Shown one piece after another: positions 26,774 through 35,801 of a DNA stretch of 64,000 nucleotides. The notes under the pieces are model-generated. The model ran no database searches and had not been told where the DNA came from. It saw nothing but the letters and a program-made list of their open reading frames with translations. The stretch's first letter is position 1. Each line of letters starts with the position of its first letter. The DNA comes from an uncultured Roseburia sp. (GTDB taxonomy: Bacteria > Bacillota > Clostridia > Lachnospirales > Lachnospiraceae), in the NCBI GenBank assembly GCA_944380515.1, contig CALWHT010000037.1, positions 22,690-86,689 of the forward strand, read 5' to 3'. The position numbers and the translations under genes were made by a program.

Positions 26774-27568
26774 TTAATTACAATTTAACTCTTTTTTAAA
26801 TTTGCGGCAGTATTCCTCCGCCGCCTCTGCACGGTAATCATTTTTTTCAAGCTGTTTCATAAAGTACGTACCGACAATCGCCCCGTCAATGATATGTTCC
26901 ATCGGACGCACATCCTTTGCCGTGCGGATGCCAAAGCCCATCATTACCGGCACCTCAGAGACCTCCTTAACCCGCGTAAGATAGGAGAGTACCTCCCGAT
27001 GAAAGTCGGCATCCTGCCCGGTGACTCCCATCGACGACACGCAATAGACAAACCCTTTTGCCCCCTTTAAAAGCATCGGTATGCGTTCCCCCGAGACCGG
27101 CGACACGAGCTGTATGAGAAAGGTGCGTTCCGACCCCTCAAGGCACCGGGAAATTTCCCCCTGCTCCTCATAGGGCAGATCCGGAATGATCAGACCATCC
27201 ACGCCGGCCTCCCTGCATTTTGCGGCAAACGCCTCCACCCCGTAATGAAGCACCGTATTGTAGTAGAGCATAAATACGATGGGAAGCTCCAGTCCTTCGC
27301 CGCGCAGCTCCGCCACGGTGCGAAACACCTTTTTTACGTTGACTCCGCCGCGGATTGCCCGGCAGGACGCTTCCTGCAGCACGGGACCGTCCGCCACGGG
27401 ATCCGAAAAGGGAATACCGAGTTCCACCACGTCACAGCCCGCCCGCTCACATGCCCGCAGGATATCTTTCGTTGCCTCCAAATCGGGAAGTCCCGCCGTA
27501 AGGTACGTGATCAAAGCCTTCTCGCCCGCCTCTTTCAATTTCTGCATTCTTTCCTCTATCCGATTCAC
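26774..27568 (-). CDS. trpA: Tryptophan synthase alpha chain
   Basis: A 264-residue TIM barrel that cleaves indole-glycerol phosphate and passes indole to TrpB. The catalytic Glu is in VVELGIPFSDPVADGPV, and the Asp in PDLPYEEQG. The start is a GTG at 27568 with AAGGAGG about ten bases before it. It follows trpB by 14 bases. Confidence 0.97.
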   Translation of the reverse strand: MNRIEERMQKLKEAGEKALITYLTAGLPDLEATKDILRACERAGCDVVELGIPFSDPVADGPVLQEASCRAIRGGVNVKKVFRTVAELRGEGLELPIVFMLYYNTVLHYGVEAFAAKCREAGVDGLIIPDLPYEEQGEISRCLEGSERTFLIQLVSPVSGERIPMLLKGAKGFVYCVSSMGVTGQDADFHREVLSYLTRVKEVSEVPVMMGFGIRTAKDVRPMEHIIDGAIVGTYFMKQLEKNDYRAEAAEEYCRKFKKELNCN

Positions 27569-27582
27569 TGTCTGATTCCTCC

Positions 27583-28794
27583 TTAATTCAAATATCCCTT
27601 GCCCGCAAGATAATCCGCGATCGTATTCACATCCTTATCGCCGCGTCCCGACAGGCAGACAATCATCCTCCTGTCCGCGGCCTCCTTTTCCCCAAGCTCT
27701 TCTCTGAGCTTCTTTGCGTATTGGATTGCGTAAGCAACCGCATGGGCGCTCTCGATAGCCGGTATGATTCCCTCCAGCTTGCACAGCGTCATCAACGCCT
27801 CCATCGCCTCCGTGTCCGTAACGGAAACATACTCCGCCCTGCCGGTGTCTCTCAGATATGCGTGCTCCGGTCCGACGCCCGGATAGTCGAGTCCCGCGGA
27901 AATGGAATGTGCAAGCTTTACGTTTCCGTCTTCATCCTGCAGCAGATACGAGCGCATGCCGTGCAGGACGCCCGGCTCCCCAGCGGCCATCGCCGCCGCA
28001 TGCTCTCCGGAAGCAATCCCCTTTCCGGCAGCCTCCACGCCAATCAGTCTCACCCTGCTCTCTCCGATAAAATCCGCAAACATGCCGATGGCGTTCGAGC
28101 CGCCGCCCACACACGCGAGCACCGCGTCGGGCAGCCTTCCTTCCATCTCCAGAATCTGGCGTTTCGCCTCGCGGCTGATGACACTCTGAAATTCCTTTAC
28201 CATCCTGGGATAGGGATGCGGCCCTACCGCGGAGCCGATGATATAAAAGGTATCCTCCGCCGTTTTCGCCCAGGTGCGGATTGCCTCGTTTGTCGCGTCC
28301 TTTAAGGTATTGCTGCCGGAACGGACACGAACGACCTTCGCCCCGAGCATTTCCATACGCATCACGTTTAACGCCTGGCGTACTGCGTCCTCCTCACCCA
28401 TATAGACGGTGCACTCCATGCCGAATAACGCCGCTCCGGTCGCAGCTGCTACCCCGTGCTGTCCGGCTCCCGTCTCTGCAATCACCTTTTTCTTCCCCAT
28501 GCGCCGCGCTAAAAGTATCTGCCCAATCACGTTGTTGATTTTGTGCGCTCCGGTATGGTTTAAATCCTCACGCTTTAAGTAGATTTTTGTGCCGCAGAAA
28601 TTGCTTAAGCGCTCCGCAAAATAAAGCGGCGTCTCCCTGCCGACGTACTGTCTGAGATATTCCTGATACTGCCTGATAAACGTTTCATCCCGGATTGCCT
28701 CCTCAAAGGCCTCCTCCAGCTCCTTTAACGTATTCATCAGCGATTCGGGCACATACTGTCCTCCGTACGCCCCGTAATATTCATTTTGATTCAT
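27583..28794 (-). CDS. trpB: Tryptophan synthase beta chain
   Basis: A 403-residue PLP enzyme that condenses indole with serine. The PLP lysine is in HTGAHKINN, the phosphate loop is [10 protein letters not shown], and the C-terminal CLSGRGDKD is conserved. This is the standard TrpB1 type. The start at 28794 ([12 protein letters not shown]) has GGAGG eight bases upstream; an ATG at 28809 overlaps that site. Confidence 0.98.
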   Translation of the reverse strand: MNQNEYYGAYGGQYVPESLMNTLKELEEAFEEAIRDETFIRQYQEYLRQYVGRETPLYFAERLSNFCGTKIYLKREDLNHTGAHKINNVIGQILLARRMGKKKVIAETGAGQHGVAAATGAALFGMECTVYMGEEDAVRQALNVMRMEMLGAKVVRVRSGSNTLKDATNEAIRTWAKTAEDTFYIIGSAVGPHPYPRMVKEFQSVISREAKRQILEMEGRLPDAVLACVGGGSNAIGMFADFIGESRVRLIGVEAAGKGIASGEHAAAMAAGEPGVLHGMRSYLLQDEDGNVKLAHSISAGLDYPGVGPEHAYLRDTGRAEYVSVTDTEAMEALMTLCKLEGIIPAIESAHAVAYAIQYAKKLREELGEKEAADRRMIVCLSGRGDKDVNTIADYLAGKGYLN

Positions 28795-28824
28795 GTGCAA
28801 TTCCTCCATTTATAAAATTTAAGT

Positions 28825-29544
28825 TTAATTTTTCTTGTATATTGCCTTCTGAACCTCTTCCGTAAAACGCCTGATTTTCTCCTCATCCTTGCCGAAATGT
28901 CCGTCCGCCCGCTCGACTCCTGAGCTGACATCGACAACGTCAGGCTCAAACAGCGCGATCCCGCGGCCCACATTCTCCGGCGTCAGACCGCCTGCCAGCA
29001 CAAAGCCGATGTTGTTCTCCCGCAGGTGCTCCCTCAGCTTAAAAAACAGCTTTCGACCCTCCCCGGCGGCAAATTGTTCCCAACCGAAGGTCTTTCCGCT
29101 TCCGTATTCCTTTGCATCCACCAATAGTGCAGAAATCCTGCCGTCTGACAGAGGGCTGCCTTCCTGGCAAAGCATATCGGACAGCCGGTATATCTCCCCC
29201 GGCTCCGACAGATTTATGGCCTGCCAGACGGGAAGTTTGACGCGCTCTACTGTCCCCGGGAGCCATTCTCCATGAACCTGAATCCTATCAAAGCCGCTCC
29301 TTTCGATTTCGGTGAGAAGCGCGTCGTCCGGCCGCACCACAACTGCAACTTTTCTTATATTTTTATTTAATTTTTTAAAAATTCTTTTTGCCTGCTCGCA
29401 GGTGACGCAGCGTTTACTTTTTTCATAGAGCACAAAGCCCGCGTAGGAAACCCGCGCCCCGTTCAGCCAGACTGCCTCCGTCTCCCGCGTGATTCCGCAT
29501 ATTTTGACTGACACGCCCGGCCCTTTCGGTGCGCCCGCCGTCAT
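28825..29544 (-). CDS. trpF: Phosphoribosylanthranilate isomerase
   Basis: A 239-residue isomerase of the tryptophan pathway. The N-terminal VKICGITRE carries the catalytic Cys; the late GFVLAGGLTPENV and VDVSSGVE phosphate-binding loops carry the rest. Slightly longer than usual (~200-220). Its ATG overlaps the trpC stop (ATGA). Confidence 0.96.
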   Translation of the reverse strand: MTAGAPKGPGVSVKICGITRETEAVWLNGARVSYAGFVLYEKSKRCVTCEQAKRIFKKLNKNIRKVAVVVRPDDALLTEIERSGFDRIQVHGEWLPGTVERVKLPVWQAINLSEPGEIYRLSDMLCQEGSPLSDGRISALLVDAKEYGSGKTFGWEQFAAGEGRKLFFKLREHLRENNIGFVLAGGLTPENVGRGIALFEPDVVDVSSGVERADGHFGKDEEKIRRFTEEVQKAIYKKN

Positions 29545-30320
29545 GCCGCGCCTTCCTTCCAGCGCTTTGCCAGCAGTCCCGGATGCTCTGCCTCCATGAG
29601 CGCCCTTCCGATCAGAAACGCATCGACACCGCAGCGCTTTAACAGCGCCACATCCGCATCTGTCCGGATTCCGCTCTCCGCCACAAGCACCTTTTCCTTT
29701 GGCACCAGCTTCCGCAGGCGCACCGTCGTCTCAAGATGAATGGAAAAATCCCTTAAATCCCGGTTATTAATGCCGATAATCTCCGCGCCCAGCTTTAGGG
29801 CCCGCTCAAGGTCCCGCTCATCGTGTACCTCGACCAGCGCATCCAGTCCCAGTTCCGACGACAGCTGATAAAAGTCCCGCAGCATGACGTCGTCTAAGAT
29901 TGCGGCAATCAATAAAACCGCGTCAGCGCCGATGACCTTTGCCTCGTAAAACTGGTAAGGCTCAATCATAAAGTCCTTGCGCAGAACCGGCAGCGACGAC
30001 CCTTTTCTGACCTCCGTAAAATATGCGACGCTCCCATGGAAATGATCCTCCTCGGTCAGACACGAGATTGCATCCACCGCCCCATTGTATTCCTCCATGC
30101 GCTCTAAAAAATTAATTTTACTTTTTATTTCTCCGAGACTCGGGGACGCCTTTTTAAACTCCCCGATAATGGAAATGCCCTCTTTGCAGAGCGCCTCTAA
30201 AAAGCTGTGCCGCTCTCCCTGATACTGCTCCGCCATACGCCGTATTTCTGTCTCCCCGAGCGTTCGCTTCTGCTCGTTCAGTCTTCTTTTTTTATCTTCC
30301 ACAATCACATCTAAAATCAT
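29541..30320 (-). CDS. trpC: Indole-3-glycerol phosphate synthase
   Basis: A 259-residue TIM barrel. Catalytic blocks: IIGEFKKASPSLG, LPVLRKDFMIEPYQ, GINNRDL and VAESGIRT. The start at 30320 overlaps the trpG stop (ATGA) and has AAAGGAG before it; an ATG eight codons upstream lies inside that ribosome site. Confidence 0.97.
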   Translation of the reverse strand: MILDVIVEDKKRRLNEQKRTLGETEIRRMAEQYQGERHSFLEALCKEGISIIGEFKKASPSLGEIKSKINFLERMEEYNGAVDAISCLTEEDHFHGSVAYFTEVRKGSSLPVLRKDFMIEPYQFYEAKVIGADAVLLIAAILDDVMLRDFYQLSSELGLDALVEVHDERDLERALKLGAEIIGINNRDLRDFSIHLETTVRLRKLVPKEKVLVAESGIRTDADVALLKRCGVDAFLIGRALMEAEHPGLLAKRWKEGAA

Positions 30321-30898
30321 TGTAAACTCCTTTCGTCCGCGCATATGAAATTTTCGACAATCCTCTTTCCGTGCTCCGTATAGATGGATTCCGGATGGAA
30401 CTGCAGGCCGATGACCGGATAATCTCTGTGGCGCATCGCCATGATTTCACCGTCGCCCGTCTCCGCCGTCACGATAAGCTGCTCCGGCAGTCCTTCCCGC
30501 TGCACCGCCAGGGAATGATACCGCGCGACGGCAAGCGGCGACGGGATCCCCGCAAAGATTCCGTCCCCCGTGTGCGTAATTTCCGACTGTTTTCCATGGC
30601 AAAGCGTTTTCGCGTAAGAAACGGTCCCGCCGAAGGCTTCCCCGATGCACTGATGCCCGAGACAAATGCCGAGTATCGGGATTTCACGGTAAAATTCCCG
30701 GACCGCCTCCATGCAGATTCCTGCCTCCTTCGGGCTTTTTGGTCCCGGAGACAACACAATTTTCTCAGGTTTTAAGCGCCGTATTTCCGCAAGCGTTATC
30801 TTATCGTTCCGAACCACGCAAACGTCCGGATCAAAGGTTCCGATGTATTGATACAGGTTATAGGTAAACGAATCATAATTGTCGATCAGCAGTATCAT
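30317..30898 (-). CDS. trpG: Anthranilate synthase component II (glutamine amidotransferase)
   Basis: A 193-residue class I amidotransferase. The triad is visible: Cys in LGICLGHQ and His/Glu in GLQFHPESI. It supplies ammonia to TrpE. The protein may also serve folate synthesis as PabA. Its ATG overlaps the trpE stop (ATGA). Confidence 0.97.
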   Translation of the reverse strand: MILLIDNYDSFTYNLYQYIGTFDPDVCVVRNDKITLAEIRRLKPEKIVLSPGPKSPKEAGICMEAVREFYREIPILGICLGHQCIGEAFGGTVSYAKTLCHGKQSEITHTGDGIFAGIPSPLAVARYHSLAVQREGLPEQLIVTAETGDGEIMAMRHRDYPVIGLQFHPESIYTEHGKRIVENFICADERSLQ

Positions 30899-32304
30899 AG
30901 CTGTTCCTCCTCCACCAGTGTTTTTGCCAGCGCCATTACCTTATTGCAGCATTCCTGATATTCCTTTTCCGGGACCGAGTCAGCGACAATGCCGGCCCCC
31001 GCCTGTAAATATACGTTGCCGCCCTTTTTGATCATGGTGCGTATGGTAATGCAGAAATCCATATTTCCCGAAAAATCCACATATCCCGTCGCACCCCCGT
31101 AGAGTCCGCGCCGCGCGGTTTCCAGCTCCTCGATGATTTCCATAGCCCGGATTTTCGGGGCTCCGCTTAAGGTTCCCGCCGGCAGAAAGGACGCCAGCAA
31201 ATCAAGCGGAGGAAGCCCTGCCCTTTTCCTGCCCTCGACCATTGAAACAAGGTGCATGACATGCGAGTAATTGCGTACCTTCATAAAATCCGTAACCTTA
31301 ACAGTACCGAATTCCGCGATGCGTCCCATATCGTTTCTCGCCAAATCCACGAGCATGACGTGCTCTGCCCGCTCCTTTTCATCCGCAAGCAATTCCGTGC
31401 GAAGCGCCTCATCCTCCTCTTTGTTTTTCCCTCTGGGCCTCGTTCCGGCAATCGGACAGGTGAACACCCGGTTTTCCCGCTGCTTTACAAGCATTTCCGG
31501 CGAGCTGCCTATGATCTCGAAATTCCCGAACTGAAAATAATACAGATAGGGCGACGGGTTTAACTCCCGCAGTCTGCGGTAAAGCGCGAAACCGTTCTGC
31601 GCGGTTCGAATGGTCCAGCGCTGTGAAAGAACCGTCTGAAAAATGTGCCCCTCCCGGATATAACGTTTGATTTTCTCTACCTTCGCGCCGTATTCCTCCC
31701 TGGTATCGGATTTTTTGACGATGACACCGTCCGGTACCGCCTCCGCTTCTGCCTGGCAATGGGCCCGCATGGCCTTTTCAATCATCTGCGCGGCTTTCCT
31801 TTGTGCCGTTTTCTTTCCCTCCGGTGTATCTTCCCCAAGCACCACCGCCGTGAGCGTCTCCGCCACATAATCCGCAATCAGAAATTCCTTTACCAGCATA
31901 AATTGTATGGTCTCGATTCCGATTTCGTCGGGATTTTCCTCGGGCAGACGTTCAACATACCGCACAAAATCATATCCGACGCTGCCCACCAGTCCACCCG
32001 CAAACGGAAGCCCGTCATCCTCCTTTCGTATTTCAAACCCGTTATAATACTCCTTTAAGCGCTCAAACGGATTTCCCTTACGGATTTCCTTTATCCCGTC
32101 CTGCTTTGTGATCACCAGAGCGTCTCCCTGTGAAGAAATGATTTCCTCCGGCTTTGCCCCAAACAGGGTATACCTGTCATAATTCCTGTCGTAGCTCTCC
32201 AGCAGAAAGCCCAATCCCTCTCCCGCCAGATTTCGATACATTGCGACGGCTGTCTCGTCAACAATACTGACTGTTTTTTTATAAACCCTGTAGCTTTGCT
32301 TCAT
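30895..32304 (-). CDS. trpE: Anthranilate synthase component I
   Basis: A 469-residue chorismate-using enzyme, first gene of the trp operon. The N-terminal FLLESYD matches the LLES motif of tryptophan feedback binding; the catalytic half has CPIAGTRPRG, LVDLARNDMGR, FLPAGTLSGAPK and YLQAGAGIVADS. Start ATG at 32304 behind GGAGGGAG. Expression is controlled by the T-box leader just upstream. Confidence 0.97.
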   Translation of the reverse strand: MKQSYRVYKKTVSIVDETAVAMYRNLAGEGLGFLLESYDRNYDRYTLFGAKPEEIISSQGDALVITKQDGIKEIRKGNPFERLKEYYNGFEIRKEDDGLPFAGGLVGSVGYDFVRYVERLPEENPDEIGIETIQFMLVKEFLIADYVAETLTAVVLGEDTPEGKKTAQRKAAQMIEKAMRAHCQAEAEAVPDGVIVKKSDTREEYGAKVEKIKRYIREGHIFQTVLSQRWTIRTAQNGFALYRRLRELNPSPYLYYFQFGNFEIIGSSPEMLVKQRENRVFTCPIAGTRPRGKNKEEDEALRTELLADEKERAEHVMLVDLARNDMGRIAEFGTVKVTDFMKVRNYSHVMHLVSMVEGRKRAGLPPLDLLASFLPAGTLSGAPKIRAMEIIEELETARRGLYGGATGYVDFSGNMDFCITIRTMIKKGGNVYLQAGAGIVADSVPEKEYQECCNKVMALAKTLVEEEQL

Positions 32305-32335
32305 ATGCTCCCTCCATGCTTTTTTCGATAAAACA

Positions 32336-32373
32336 AAAAGTCCCTGACCGGATCATAAAATCCGGTCAGGGAC
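32336..32373 (-). terminator. T-box terminator before trpE
   Basis: A 14-bp perfect stem (32340-32353 with 32360-32373, core gtccctgaccggat) followed on the minus strand by CTTTTTGTTTT. It is the terminator that the T-box antiterminator competes with. Confidence 0.95.
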
Positions 32374-32492
32374 GAACAAGCCGTGGTGCCACCCTGTTTC
32401 ACCGAGCCTGATTGTTCCGAACGTGCGCCCGGAGGGCTTTTTATTTCATAGAAAAGCCACTACTTTCATACATTAGTGCAGCAAATTCTTTC

Positions 32493-32552
32493 CTATGAAA
32501 TGAAAAAAGCGGATATTCCCATAAATGGAAATATCCGCCACCAATCATGCAC
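32493..32552 (-). CDS. Possible trp leader peptide with tandem Trp codons
   Basis: A 19-residue frame beginning at GTG 32552: M-H-D-W-W-R-I-F-P-F-M-G-I-S-A-F-F-I-S. The two Trp codons TGGTGG are at 32543-32538 and touch the 5' arm of a terminator hairpin, as expected for a ribosome-sensing attenuator. A weak GGATGAG lies upstream. The frame is open much further back, so the start is uncertain and chance cannot be excluded. Confidence 0.4.
   Translation of the reverse strand: MHDWWRIFPFMGISAFFIS
32502..32538 (-). terminator. Second terminator inside the trp leader
   Basis: Stem of 32509-32520 with 32527-32538 (core gcggatatt; 11 of 12 pairs) followed by TTTTTT on the minus strand. It stands between Stem I and the T-box sequence. 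Confidence 0.8.
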
Positions 32553-32774
32553 AGTCTCATCCGATACAGAAATTGCTTTCGATATCTTACCCCTGTAACG
32601 TGAGGACACGGCATCCGCTACTAAAACCGCCGACAGTACGGCATTTCTTTCGCTTTGCTCTCGCAAATCCATTCCTGTCATATTCGCCTGCCCGTTTTCA
32701 CCAGCCACGGGCTCTCTGGAAAGCTCCTATGAAGTACTCCTTTTGCTCATCGATTTTTCTTTTTATATATTGTG

Positions 32775-32803
32775 AGTTTATCATAGTAAAGTAATGATGT
32801 CAA
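32775..32803 (-). promoter_or_regulatory. trp operon promoter
   Basis: Minus-strand TTGACA (32803-32798), 17 bases, TAAACT (32780-32775), a few bases before the T-box leader. Confidence 0.65.
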
Positions 32804-32812
32804 GAAGTTTTT

Positions 32813-32838
32813 TAAATATATTTCCTAAATATATTTCC
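32813..32838. repeat. Tandem 13-bp repeat at the yqeC 3' end
   Basis: TAAATATATTTCC occurs twice head to tail (32813-32825 and 32826-32838). The stop codon of the YqeC-like gene falls at the junction. Confidence 0.8.
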
Positions 32839-33424
32839 TAAAAATTCTGATGTTTGGAGATTGCAATCTGATTTTTTTCTCATATTCACCCATAAAGACC
32901 TCCAAATCCTCCCGCGTTACAATATGAGCTCCGTCACAGCCCAAGACCTCCTGCACCAGCTCCGCCCGATGACAGGCCTCCAAAACAGTTTTTCCGACGG
33001 CATGAAGCCCCATGACAATAACGACCTCGTCGGTAAAGGGCGCCACAGCCGGCTCGTGCTCCGCCGGTACCTTCGCCGCCATATGCGCCGCCCCATCAGC
33101 CTCAATCAATGCCGTATCGGCCAGCCGGCATACTTTTTCAAGCAGCGCCTCCCCGGGCGCAGCAAACTTTTCCGGCTCACGGGAAAGACGCACCCCCACG
33201 GTACATATTCCATCCCGGTCAAGCACCTTTTTCACCTCCGCCAAAACCTCTTCTTCCTTCTTCCCGGCACAGTCCACAAAAGCGCCCCGGTCGGATCCCG
33301 GCACATACATATGCGTCGTTGTCGCAATCACCACTCTCTGGCCCTGCGCCAAAAGCTCCCCAGCCCTCCGGTAAATGCTCCCTGTCTTCCCACCCGCGCC
33401 GACATAGGAAATCACATAGGACAT
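32825..33424 (-). CDS. YqeC-like protein (selenium-dependent hydroxylase accessory type), short
   Basis: A 199-residue P-loop-type protein. The start VISYVGAGGKTGSIYRRAGEL holds the nucleotide-binding loop, and VVIATTTHMY and DTALIEADGAAHMAAKVPAEHEP are typical of YqeC, which is linked to selenium-dependent molybdenum hydroxylases. Relatives as I remember them are ~230-260 residues, so the C-terminus looks cut; a 13-bp tandem repeat covers the stop. It overlaps the alpha-galactosidase gene by 13 bases with a strong AGGAGGG site. No hydroxylase genes are in view, so its presence in a galactoside operon is odd. Confidence 0.75.
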   Translation of the reverse strand: MSYVISYVGAGGKTGSIYRRAGELLAQGQRVVIATTTHMYVPGSDRGAFVDCAGKKEEEVLAEVKKVLDRDGICTVGVRLSREPEKFAAPGEALLEKVCRLADTALIEADGAAHMAAKVPAEHEPAVAPFTDEVVIVMGLHAVGKTVLEACHRAELVQEVLGCDGAHIVTREDLEVFMGEYEKKIRLQSPNIRIFRKYI

Positions 33425-35787
33425 AAATCCGCACCCTCCTTCTGAACTTCCACCGCTTCCATAAAATAAAGACGCGAGCCAAAGTCCGGGTAACAGCGCA
33501 CACTGCTGTCATACCCGGTTCCGGCAAAGGCAGGCCTTAAGCGCACCCCTCCGTACATTAACGTATCTCCGCCGACGGTATAATCCTCTGTCTCACCGTC
33601 CAGATGAATGAATTTCGCGGCCAGCCGCTGGAGAATGGAATCCTGACGGATATGTACCGGAGAAACCGTATTGACCAAATCCCCAAAATCCTTGATATTG
33701 TATTTTAATATCCGATTATAAAAATGATATGTCATATTCTCATCCAGACCTCTTGCCCGGTAGTACCCATACGGCTGATTGGGCACGGCCAGCTTCTGCA
33801 TCAAAAAGCCTGCCGCTCTTTTTTTATCCTTCGACACACACGTCCACTCCGTCACATTACCGTCCAAAAAGCTTCTTCCCCGGTAAAAATCCCCGGTCAA
33901 AAGCACCTGTCGCCATTCCCGGTAAATTGAAATCTGCTCTTTTACCGCTGCAAGCTCCTCCTTACTCATATCGCAAAAATTGCACTCATAGCCCAGAACT
34001 CCAAACGCCGCCACGGCAAACCTTGTCTCCAGAGGCGTCATCCTCAGTGTCTGATGATTGGGACAGGAGGATACATGTGCGCCAATCACGGACAGCGGAT
34101 ATCCATAGCTATAACCGTTCTGGATCTCGGCACGGCAGAAAGAATCGGTATTATCGCTCGCCCAGATTTGCGGAAAATAACAAAGCATTCCGAGATCAAA
34201 GCGATTGCCTCCCGCCGCACAGCCCTCAAACAAAATCTCCGGAAATCTCCGGGTAAGCTCCCTCATACAGCGATAAAGCCCCACGATATAGCGGTGTGCC
34301 GTCTCTTGCTGCCGCTCCGGCGGAAGGTTCCCCGAAAAATAATCGCTGAAGGTGCGGTTCATATCCCATTTCACATAGGAAATATCCGCCGAAGAAAAAA
34401 CGTCGCTCATCTTCTCTATGATAAAATCCTGAACCTCTTCATTCGTCAGATCCAAAATGCGCTGATTTCTTCCCTCTGAATGCGGCTTTCCGGGAATTTC
34501 AATCACCCACTCCGGATGTTCCCGATAAAGCCTGCTGCTGACATTGACCATCTCCGGCTCGACCCAGATTCCGAACGCCAGGCCAAGCGCCTTGATTTTT
34601 TCCGCAAGTCCCTTGATGCCGCCCGGCAGCTTTTTTAAATTCGGCTGCCAGTCTCCGAGCGAATGCGCGTCGTCATCACGTTCCCCGAACCATCCGTCAT
34701 CCATAACAAATAATTCAATTCCCGCCTCCTTGCCGGCTTTCGCCAGACGCAGAAGCTTTTGCTCACTGATATCAAAGTAGCAGGCCTCCCAGCTGTTTAA
34801 AAGCACCGGTCTCAGCTTCTTTTTCCAGACTCCCCGGACAATATGCTCCCGCACAAAGCGGTGCATATTCCCGCTCATGCCGTTGCAGCCGTCCTTTGAA
34901 TAGGTCATGACCGCCTCCGGCGCTTCAAAGCGTTCCCCCGGCTCCAATACCCAGGAAAAGGTCTGCGGCTGAATCCCCGAAACAAGGCGCAGCTTTCCAA
35001 AGCTGCTTACTTCGGCCGCCTCATAATGATTGCCGCTGTAAATAAGGTTAAAGCCGTAACAGTCTCCCCAATCCTCGGTCGTGTGCTTCCTGCCAAGCAT
35101 CCAAAAGGGATTGGCGCGGCTGGATGAGGTGCCCGTATAAGACCCGGCAACATATTTTCCAGGCATAGTTTCCGTGTCAACACGCTGCATCTCCCTTGCC
35201 CATGCCCCGTGAAACGTGGTCAGCACATAATCCGGTGTATCAAAATCCAGCTGCAGGCTCATCAGGCGTTCCAGCCTTACCGTCTCCGAGCTTTCATTGC
35301 GCAGCACGGCCCTCCTTGTAATGACATCACATTCCTCATACACATAATAGTACAGCTCCAAAACCAGCCCGTACTGCTTATCCCGCAGCGTGATGCAAAG
35401 CTGCCCCGCCTCTCCCTTTTCATCATAGGAACCGGGCAGCGTATCATATTCCTCCCTGCCCTCCGCAACCGAAAATTTCTCAAATAAAAAATCCGAGGTT
35501 GTGCTCCCGTCCGCGTGAATGACCTCAATAAACGGCTCTCTGATATCCCCTTTTCCCAGCGAAGAAAACTCCAGACAGACATCCTCCAGGGAAAACTGCC
35601 TGTGCGCATTGTCATATATATTCGTATTTCCAGGTGCAAAGGCATGCTTCTGTGCAAGCACCTCCGCCGAGGGCCTGATTTTTCTCCCGTAATATAAATG
35701 CTCTAAATGCCCGGTCTCCATCACCCGGAACAAATAGGAAGTATTTCCCGTGCTCAGTGCAAACAATCCGTCCTTTTCCGTAATCAT
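33412..35787 (-). CDS. Alpha-galactosidase, GH36
   Basis: A 791-residue, cytoplasmic GH36 enzyme that removes alpha-galactosyl units from melibiose or raffinose-type sugars. Nucleophile D475 in YVKWDMNR; acid/base D545 in IWASDNTD; the family block FEGCAAGGNRFDLG lies between them; FVMDDGWFGERDDD at ~360 is also diagnostic. No signal peptide. It lies behind a GPH symporter and a GH2 enzyme in one operon, so the sugar is imported intact. Confidence 0.95.
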   Translation of the reverse strand: MITEKDGLFALSTGNTSYLFRVMETGHLEHLYYGRKIRPSAEVLAQKHAFAPGNTNIYDNAHRQFSLEDVCLEFSSLGKGDIREPFIEVIHADGSTTSDFLFEKFSVAEGREEYDTLPGSYDEKGEAGQLCITLRDKQYGLVLELYYYVYEECDVITRRAVLRNESSETVRLERLMSLQLDFDTPDYVLTTFHGAWAREMQRVDTETMPGKYVAGSYTGTSSSRANPFWMLGRKHTTEDWGDCYGFNLIYSGNHYEAAEVSSFGKLRLVSGIQPQTFSWVLEPGERFEAPEAVMTYSKDGCNGMSGNMHRFVREHIVRGVWKKKLRPVLLNSWEACYFDISEQKLLRLAKAGKEAGIELFVMDDGWFGERDDDAHSLGDWQPNLKKLPGGIKGLAEKIKALGLAFGIWVEPEMVNVSSRLYREHPEWVIEIPGKPHSEGRNQRILDLTNEEVQDFIIEKMSDVFSSADISYVKWDMNRTFSDYFSGNLPPERQQETAHRYIVGLYRCMRELTRRFPEILFEGCAAGGNRFDLGMLCYFPQIWASDNTDSFCRAEIQNGYSYGYPLSVIGAHVSSCPNHQTLRMTPLETRFAVAAFGVLGYECNFCDMSKEELAAVKEQISIYREWRQVLLTGDFYRGRSFLDGNVTEWTCVSKDKKRAAGFLMQKLAVPNQPYGYYRARGLDENMTYHFYNRILKYNIKDFGDLVNTVSPVHIRQDSILQRLAAKFIHLDGETEDYTVGGDTLMYGGVRLRPAFAGTGYDSSVRCYPDFGSRLYFMEAVEVQKEGADLCPM

Positions 35788-35801
35788 GCCGCCTTCTCCT
35801 T

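Larger units (their letters stand above)
32336..32752 (-). ncRNA. Trp-specific T-box leader
   Basis: This leader RNA reads tRNA-Trp charging. On the minus strand the T-box sequence GGGTGGCACCACGG is at 32394-32381, just before the terminator. The Stem I region carries the AGTA segment (near 32735), the distal loop AGAGAG...GTGGCTGGTGAAAA (32720-32695), and a specifier loop GAA-TGG-A with TGG (Trp) at 32671-32669. The distance from Stem I to the T-box is ~350 bases, longer than usual, because a second terminator and a small reading frame lie in between. It fills most of the 520-base gap before trpE. Confidence 0.92.
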
